From contig CALKIH010000025.1 in the NCBI GenBank assembly GCA_937995335.1, positions 1-64,000 of the forward strand: a stretch of 64,000 nt of DNA. Direction: 5' to 3'. This document shows, piece after piece, positions 60,018 to 64,000 of the stretch (position 1 is its first letter; each line of letters opens with the position of its first letter). Source of the stretch: UBA2357 sp002344625. GTDB taxonomy: Bacteria > Pseudomonadota > Gammaproteobacteria > Burkholderiales > Rhodocyclaceae. A program made the position numbers and the translations under genes. The notes beneath the pieces are model-generated. The model made no database searches. It worked only from the letters and a program-made list of their open reading frames with translations, and had not been told where the DNA came from.

Positions 60018-60905
60018 ATGCTGCCAATGAACGCTGTTTCCGACCCCATGCATTTCGATTCATCGGCAGCGGAGCCGCTTTCCGGTGCGGGCGCGTGGTG
60101 TGCGGAACTGGAACTCGGGTTTGCGCGGCGCGACGATCGCACCGTCCTGGTGCGCAATCGCCATGTCGGGCCGCTGCGGGTGCAGAAGCCGCTCTACCCC
60201 GAAGGCGACCGGATCTGTCACGCGATCGTGCTGCATCCGCCCGCGGGTCTGGTCGGTGGTGACGTGCTCGCGCTCCGTGTGCGCTTGGACGCCGGGGCGC
60301 ACGCCTTGCTGACCACGCCGGGCGCCGGCAAGTGGTATCGCAGCGACGGCCGGCTGGCGAGCGTGGCGCAGCGCATCGAGGTCGCGGCGGGCGCCATGTG
60401 CGAATGGTTGCCGCAGGAGAGCATCGTGTTCGATGGCGCGCGTGGCCACTTGGGCACCGAGGTGGTGCTGGAACGGGGGGCGGGCTTCATCGGTACCGAA
60501 ATGCAGTGTTTCGGCCGTACCGGTTCGGGCGAGCGTTTCGCGCACGGGGCGCTGGCGATGACGACCCGGGTGCGCCTGGCCGGAGCGCCGGTGTGGCTGG
60601 AGCGCGCCCGCGTCGACGGCGGCGGGGCGCTGCTCGGCTCGCCGGCGGGTCTGGGCGGACAGCCGGTGGCGGGATGCATGCTCGTGATCGGTCCGGGTGT
60701 GGACGCGGCGCTGCGCGACGCCTGTCGCGCGGTGCCGGCGCCGGCTGGCGCGGGGGCGGTCACCCTCCTGCCGGAGGTGTTGGTCGCGCGCTGGGTGGGG
60801 CCTGCGGTGGAGCCGGGGCGGACATGGTTCGAGCGCTTATGGGCCTGCGTCCGGCCGGTCGTGGCCGGCGCGCCGATGCGCGTTCCGCGTATCTGGCGGA
60901 CCTGA
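60018..60905 (+). CDS. ureD: Urease accessory protein UreD
   Basis: A 295-residue UreD, the scaffold on which UreF and UreG assemble to load nickel onto apo-urease. Seen are VRNRHVGPLRVQKPLYPEG and HPPAGLVGGDVLALRVRLD, both family signatures, and PGAGKWYRSDG. Three in-frame ATGs (60018, 60027, 60048) are possible; only the first gives 295 residues. It starts the ure operon, with ureA 82 bases downstream. Confidence 0.93.
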   Translation: MLPMNAVSDPMHFDSSAAEPLSGAGAWCAELELGFARRDDRTVLVRNRHVGPLRVQKPLYPEGDRICHAIVLHPPAGLVGGDVLALRVRLDAGAHALLTTPGAGKWYRSDGRLASVAQRIEVAAGAMCEWLPQESIVFDGARGHLGTEVVLERGAGFIGTEMQCFGRTGSGERFAHGALAMTTRVRLAGAPVWLERARVDGGGALLGSPAGLGGQPVAGCMLVIGPGVDAALRDACRAVPAPAGAGAVTLLPEVLVARWVGPAVEPGRTWFERLWACVRPVVAGAPMRVPRIWRT

Positions 60906-60987
60906 ATTTGGCCGGGTGGACGACCCGGCGTGAACGGAACGATGAGTTCGAGCAACCGGGCCGGATGCGGCCCGCCGGAGATTCTTG

Positions 60988-61290
60988 ATGGAATTGACGC
61001 CTCGCGAGAAAGACAAGCTCCTGATCTTCACCGCCGGCCTGGTGGCCGAGCGGCGCCGTGCGCGCGGGGTGAAGCTGAACTACCCCGAAGCGGTGGCGCT
61101 GATCACCTGCGCGATCCTTGAAGGCGCCCGCGACGGCCGCACGGTCGCCGAGCTGATGAGTTTCGGCGCGGCCATTCTCGACCGGGCCGAGGTCATGGAG
61201 GGGGTGCCCGAGATGATCCCCGAGATCCAGGTCGAAGCGACCTTTCCGGACGGCACCAAGCTCGTCACGGTACACAACCCCATCGTTTGA
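60988..61290 (+). CDS. ureA: Urease gamma subunit
   Basis: This 100-residue UreA starts MELTPREKDKLLIFTAGLVA and ends KLVTVHNPIV, as in bacterial gamma subunits. GGAG lies 7 bases before the ATG. It joins UreB and UreC in the (abc)3 enzyme that converts urea to ammonia and carbamate. UreB follows 10 bases later. Confidence 0.97.
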   Translation: MELTPREKDKLLIFTAGLVAERRRARGVKLNYPEAVALITCAILEGARDGRTVAELMSFGAAILDRAEVMEGVPEMIPEIQVEATFPDGTKLVTVHNPIV

Positions 61291-61300
61291 GGCGCGCGAC

Positions 61301-61606
61301 ATGATCCCGGGCGAAATGCACACACAGGATGGCGATATCGAACTCAATCTCGGGCGCGCCACCCTGACGCTGATGGTGACGAATACCGGCGACCGGCCCA
61401 TCCAGGTCGGCTCGCACTACCACTTCGCCGAAACCAACATCGCGCTGGCGTTCGATCGCGTCGCGGCACGTGGTTTCCGGCTGAACATCGCCGCCGGTAC
61501 GGCGGTCCGCTTCGAGCCCGGTCAGTCGCGTACCGTCGAACTGGTTGCGCTGGCGGGGGACCGCAAGGTCTATGGTTTCGCCGGCAACGTGATGGGAGCG
61601 CTGTGA
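61301..61606 (+). CDS. ureB: Urease beta subunit
   Basis: This 101-residue UreB starts MIPGEMHTQDGDIELN and contains VGSHYHFAETNIAL and PGQSRTVELVALAGDRKVYGF, all standard. It packs against UreC on the outside of the trimer. ureC begins 1 base after its stop. Confidence 0.97.
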   Translation: MIPGEMHTQDGDIELNLGRATLTLMVTNTGDRPIQVGSHYHFAETNIALAFDRVAARGFRLNIAAGTAVRFEPGQSRTVELVALAGDRKVYGFAGNVMGAL

Positions 61607-61607
61607 C

Positions 61608-63377
61608 ATGAGTGCGAAGATTTCCCGCCGCGCCTATGCCGAGATGTTCGGCCCCACCACCGGCGATCGCCTGCGCCTGGCCGACACCGAATTGTGGATC
61701 GAGGTCGAGAAGGATTTCACCGTGTACGGCGACGAGGTCAAGTTCGGCGGCGGCAAAGTGATCCGCGACGGCATGGGGCAGGGCCAGCGGATGGCCGCGG
61801 AGGTGGCCGATACGGTGATCACCAACGCGCTGATCATCGATCACTGGGGCATCGTCAAGGCCGACGTCGGTCTCAAGGACGGCCGGATCCAGGCGATCGG
61901 CAAGGCCGGCAACCCGGACATCCAGCCAGCGGTGGACATCCCGATCGGCGCGGGCACCGAGGTGATCGCCGGCGAAGGCATGATCCTGACCGCGGGCGGC
62001 ATCGACACCCACATACACTGGATCTGCCCGCAGCAGATCGAAGAGGCGCTGATGAGCGGCGTCACGACCATGCTCGGCGGCGGCACCGGGCCGGCCACCG
62101 GCACCCTGGCCACCACCTGCACGCCGGGGCCGTGGCACATCCATCGCATGCTCGAGGCGGCGGATGTGTTTCCGATGAACCTCGGCTTCTTCGGCAAGGG
62201 CAACGTCTCGCTGCCCGGACCTGCGCGCGAGCAGATCGAAGCCGGCGTGATCGGGCTGAAGCTGCACGAGGACTGGGGCACCACGCCGGCCGCGATCGAC
62301 AATTGCCTGAGCGTGGCCGAAGAGATGGACGTGCAGGTCGCGATCCACTCCGACACGCTCAACGAATCCGGCTTCGTCGAGACCACCCTGGCGGCGTTCA
62401 AGGGACGCACGATCCATACTTTCCACACCGAAGGCGCGGGCGGCGGGCACGCCCCGGACATCATCAGGGCGATCGGCCAGCAGAACGTGTTGCCGTCGTC
62501 CACCAATCCCACCCGGCCCTACACGGTCAACACCATCGACGAGCACCTGGACATGCTGATGGTGTGCCATCACCTCGACCCCGCGATCGCCGAGGATGTC
62601 GCATTCGCGGAATCGCGCATCCGGCGCGAGACCATCGCGGCCGAGGACATCCTGCACGATACCGGCGCGTTCTCGATGATGTCCTCCGATTCGCAGGCAA
62701 TGGGGCGCGTCGGCGAGGTACTGATTCGCACCTGGCAGACCGCCCACAAGATGAAGGTCCAGCGTGGCTGGCTGGCGCCGCCGGCCGCGGGCGCATCTCC
62801 GGCCGACGCGTCACCCGGTGCGTGCCAGATACCGCCCGCGGTACAGGCGGAGCGCCGCAACGACAACTTCAGGGTCAAACGCTACATCGCCAAGTACACG
62901 ATCAATCCGGCGATCACGCATGGCATCGGCCATGAGGTGGGCTCGGTCGCGGTCGGCAAGCTGGCCGACCTGGTGTTGTGGAAGCCGGCCTTCTTCGGGG
63001 TCAAGCCCAGCCTGATTCTCAAGGGCGGAATGATCGCGGCGGCGGCGATGGGCGATCCCAACGCATCGATCCCCACGCCCCAGCCGGTGCACTACCGGCC
63101 GATGTTCGGGGCCGCCGGCGGTGCGCTGAAAACGTCCGTGACCTTCGTGTCGCAGGCGGCGCTCGAGAATCCGGCCGTCGCCGGCTTGCGGCTCAACAAG
63201 CCCCTGGTGGCGGTGAAGAACTGCCGCACGGTCCGCAAGCGCGACATGATCCACAACGACGCGACCCCGGCGATCGACGTGGATCCCGAAACCTACGTGG
63301 TGCGGGCCGACGGCGAGTCGCTGGCGTGCGAGCCCGCCGACGTGCTGCCGATGGCGCAGCGCTACTTTCTGTTCTAG
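61608..63377 (+). CDS. ureC: Urease alpha (catalytic) subunit with extra loop
   Basis: This 589-residue UreC binds two nickel ions. Ligand regions are intact: DTHIHWICPQQ, the carbamylated Lys218 in GLKLHEDWG, VAIHSDTLNESGF, FHTEGAGGGHAPD and SSDSQAMGRVGE; the mobile-flap VCHHLD is present. It is about 22 residues longer than typical 567-residue UreC. The excess is a Pro/Ala-rich insert between Gly387 (KVQRG) and Asn418 (NDNFRVKRY), where only about 8 residues normally lie. Otherwise it is a normal catalytic subunit. Confidence 0.96.
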   Translation: MSAKISRRAYAEMFGPTTGDRLRLADTELWIEVEKDFTVYGDEVKFGGGKVIRDGMGQGQRMAAEVADTVITNALIIDHWGIVKADVGLKDGRIQAIGKAGNPDIQPAVDIPIGAGTEVIAGEGMILTAGGIDTHIHWICPQQIEEALMSGVTTMLGGGTGPATGTLATTCTPGPWHIHRMLEAADVFPMNLGFFGKGNVSLPGPAREQIEAGVIGLKLHEDWGTTPAAIDNCLSVAEEMDVQVAIHSDTLNESGFVETTLAAFKGRTIHTFHTEGAGGGHAPDIIRAIGQQNVLPSSTNPTRPYTVNTIDEHLDMLMVCHHLDPAIAEDVAFAESRIRRETIAAEDILHDTGAFSMMSSDSQAMGRVGEVLIRTWQTAHKMKVQRGWLAPPAAGASPADASPGACQIPPAVQAERRNDNFRVKRYIAKYTINPAITHGIGHEVGSVAVGKLADLVLWKPAFFGVKPSLILKGGMIAAAAMGDPNASIPTPQPVHYRPMFGAAGGALKTSVTFVSQAALENPAVAGLRLNKPLVAVKNCRTVRKRDMIHNDATPAIDVDPETYVVRADGESLACEPADVLPMAQRYFLF

Positions 63378-63455
63378 GCGAGCCGGAGCATGGAACTCAT
63401 ACACCACAGCCGCGCCCTTGCCAGACCCGCTCTCCCGCCCGCACGGAGCCACCTG

Positions 63456-63938
63456 ATGCTGTTGCTCGAATCGCTTTACGCCGGCCCCGAGGCCGCCACC
63501 GAAAAACTCGAACTCGACTTCGGCTATCGCACCAAGAGCCGCCTGCGCGCCCGGCTCGCGTCGGGCGAGGAGGTCGGGCTGTTCCTGCCGCGCGGCACCA
63601 TCCTGCGCGGCGGCCACAAACTCGCCGGCCGGGACGGCCGCATCGTCGAGGTCGTGGCCGCGCCCGAGGACCTGCTCGAGGTGCGCTGCGCGGACGGCTT
63701 CGAACTCGCGCGGGCCGCCTATCATCTGGGTAACCGCCATGTCGCGGTCGAACTCGGCGAGGGGTTCCTGCGGATTCAGGCCGATCATGTCCTCGAAGGC
63801 ATGCTGACCGGCCTGGGGGCCGAAGTCGGTGCGGTGCGGGCGCCGTTCGAGCCCGAAGCGGGGGCTTATACCCACGGCCACCAGCACCCCGGCGAAGGCG
63901 CGCGCGGTGCGCGCATCCACATGATGAACACGCACTGA
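63456..63938 (+). CDS. ureE: Urease accessory protein UreE
   Basis: This 160-residue nickel chaperone has an N-terminal peptide-binding domain (DFGYRTKSRLRARLASGEEVGLFLPRGT), a metal-binding domain (AAYHLGNRHVAVEL) and a His-containing tail (YTHGHQHPGE, MMNTH). It delivers nickel to UreG/UreDF. I chose ATG 63456 with GGAG 7 bases before it; ATG 63390 would add 22 residues not usual for UreE. Confidence 0.93.
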   Translation: MLLLESLYAGPEAATEKLELDFGYRTKSRLRARLASGEEVGLFLPRGTILRGGHKLAGRDGRIVEVVAAPEDLLEVRCADGFELARAAYHLGNRHVAVELGEGFLRIQADHVLEGMLTGLGAEVGAVRAPFEPEAGAYTHGHQHPGEGARGARIHMMNTH

Positions 63939-63951
63939 GCGAACCGGTGCG

Positions 63952-64000
63952 ATGCTGCACCTCGTGCACCTCGTGCGCCTGATGCAACTGGTGAGCCCGA
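63952..64000 (+). CDS. ureF: Urease accessory protein UreF (5' fragment)
   Basis: The frame encodes MLHLVHLVRLMQLVSP and runs off the window. LMQLVSP is the usual UreF beginning, so the more likely start is ATG 63982, with the preceding LHLVHLV codons an imperfect local duplication. Identification rests on position after ureE and this short match. Confidence 0.7.
   Translation, partial: MLHLVHLVRLMQLVSP

Noticed and set aside
63952..63981. Short repeat encoding LHLVHLV at the ureF start
   Set aside because: The imperfect duplication is only about ten bases per unit, and ureF is cut off; it may just be non-coding before ATG 63982.
1..64000. CRISPR arrays, tRNA/rRNA genes and insertion sequences
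   Set aside because: No regularly spaced direct repeats, cloverleaf-like sequences or transposase genes were recognised on either strand.

Overview
The window is from the chromosome of a GC-rich betaproteobacterium, most likely a member of the Rhodocyclales (Azoarcus/Thauera/Aromatoleum-like). This is an inference from gene content: a betaproteobacterial DUF3460 gene, NarXL with a Crp/Fnr regulator, a urea ABC transporter plus urease, ActP/YjcH, and a Zur/DksA2/COG0523 zinc-sparing set. No rRNA, tRNA, CRISPR array or insertion sequence was recognised.

Region 1 (1 to about 4.7 kb) is part of an integron gene-cassette array. It has short, visibly AT-richer genes separated by attC sites, each a folded inverted repeat ending in a GTTRRRY core. 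The cassettes encode an unknown protein, an HExxH zinc peptidase, an unknown protein plus a small membrane protein, a cytidine/dCMP deaminase, an ASCH-domain protein, a HigA antitoxin whose toxin survives only as a 15-codon tail, a reversed YefM-YoeB toxin-antitoxin pair with its operator, and an internally deleted GNAT acetyltransferase. By the attC polarity the integrase and attI lie left of the window. A PH-domain gene and VapBC (4.7-5.8 kb) follow the last clear attC and lead into chromosomal DNA.

Region 2 (6-28 kb) is core chromosome. It holds a CPA2 cation/proton antiporter with a XRE-EIIA-like regulator, a PRPP synthetase, release factor RF3, an aspartic protease, a YdgA-like protein and an orphan HupK-like hydrogenase accessory protein. 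The zinc-limitation set zur / dksA2 / COG0523 GTPase follows. Next is a six-gene membrane-lipid locus resembling E. coli ynbABCD with an added PlsC, then a MocR/LysE pair, DUF3460, and an exonuclease/GIY-YIG fusion.

Region 3 (27.5-42 kb) is rich in signalling. A Crp/Fnr regulator is divergent from narXL across a perfect NarL/NarP 7-2-7 site. After these come a DUF2520 protein, a large NCS1-transporter/histidine-kinase/receiver fusion with its LuxR-type response regulator, an ABC exporter, a small MscS-like channel, an alpha/beta hydrolase and RlhA.

Region 4 (42-64 kb) is centred on nitrogen and acetate. urtABCDE imports urea, and ureD-ureA-ureB-ureC-ureE-ureF (cut by the window end) hydrolyses it. 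Between them are an asparaginase, a CoA-transferase, a glyoxalase-fold protein, yjcH-actP (acetate uptake) with a GntR regulator and an intrinsic terminator, a REC-HPt protein behind a tiny coupled ORF, a DUF2207/LemA pair, two small envelope proteins and the SrkA kinase. UreC carries an unusual insertion of about 22 residues, and a sigma-54-like element lies at the start of ureD.
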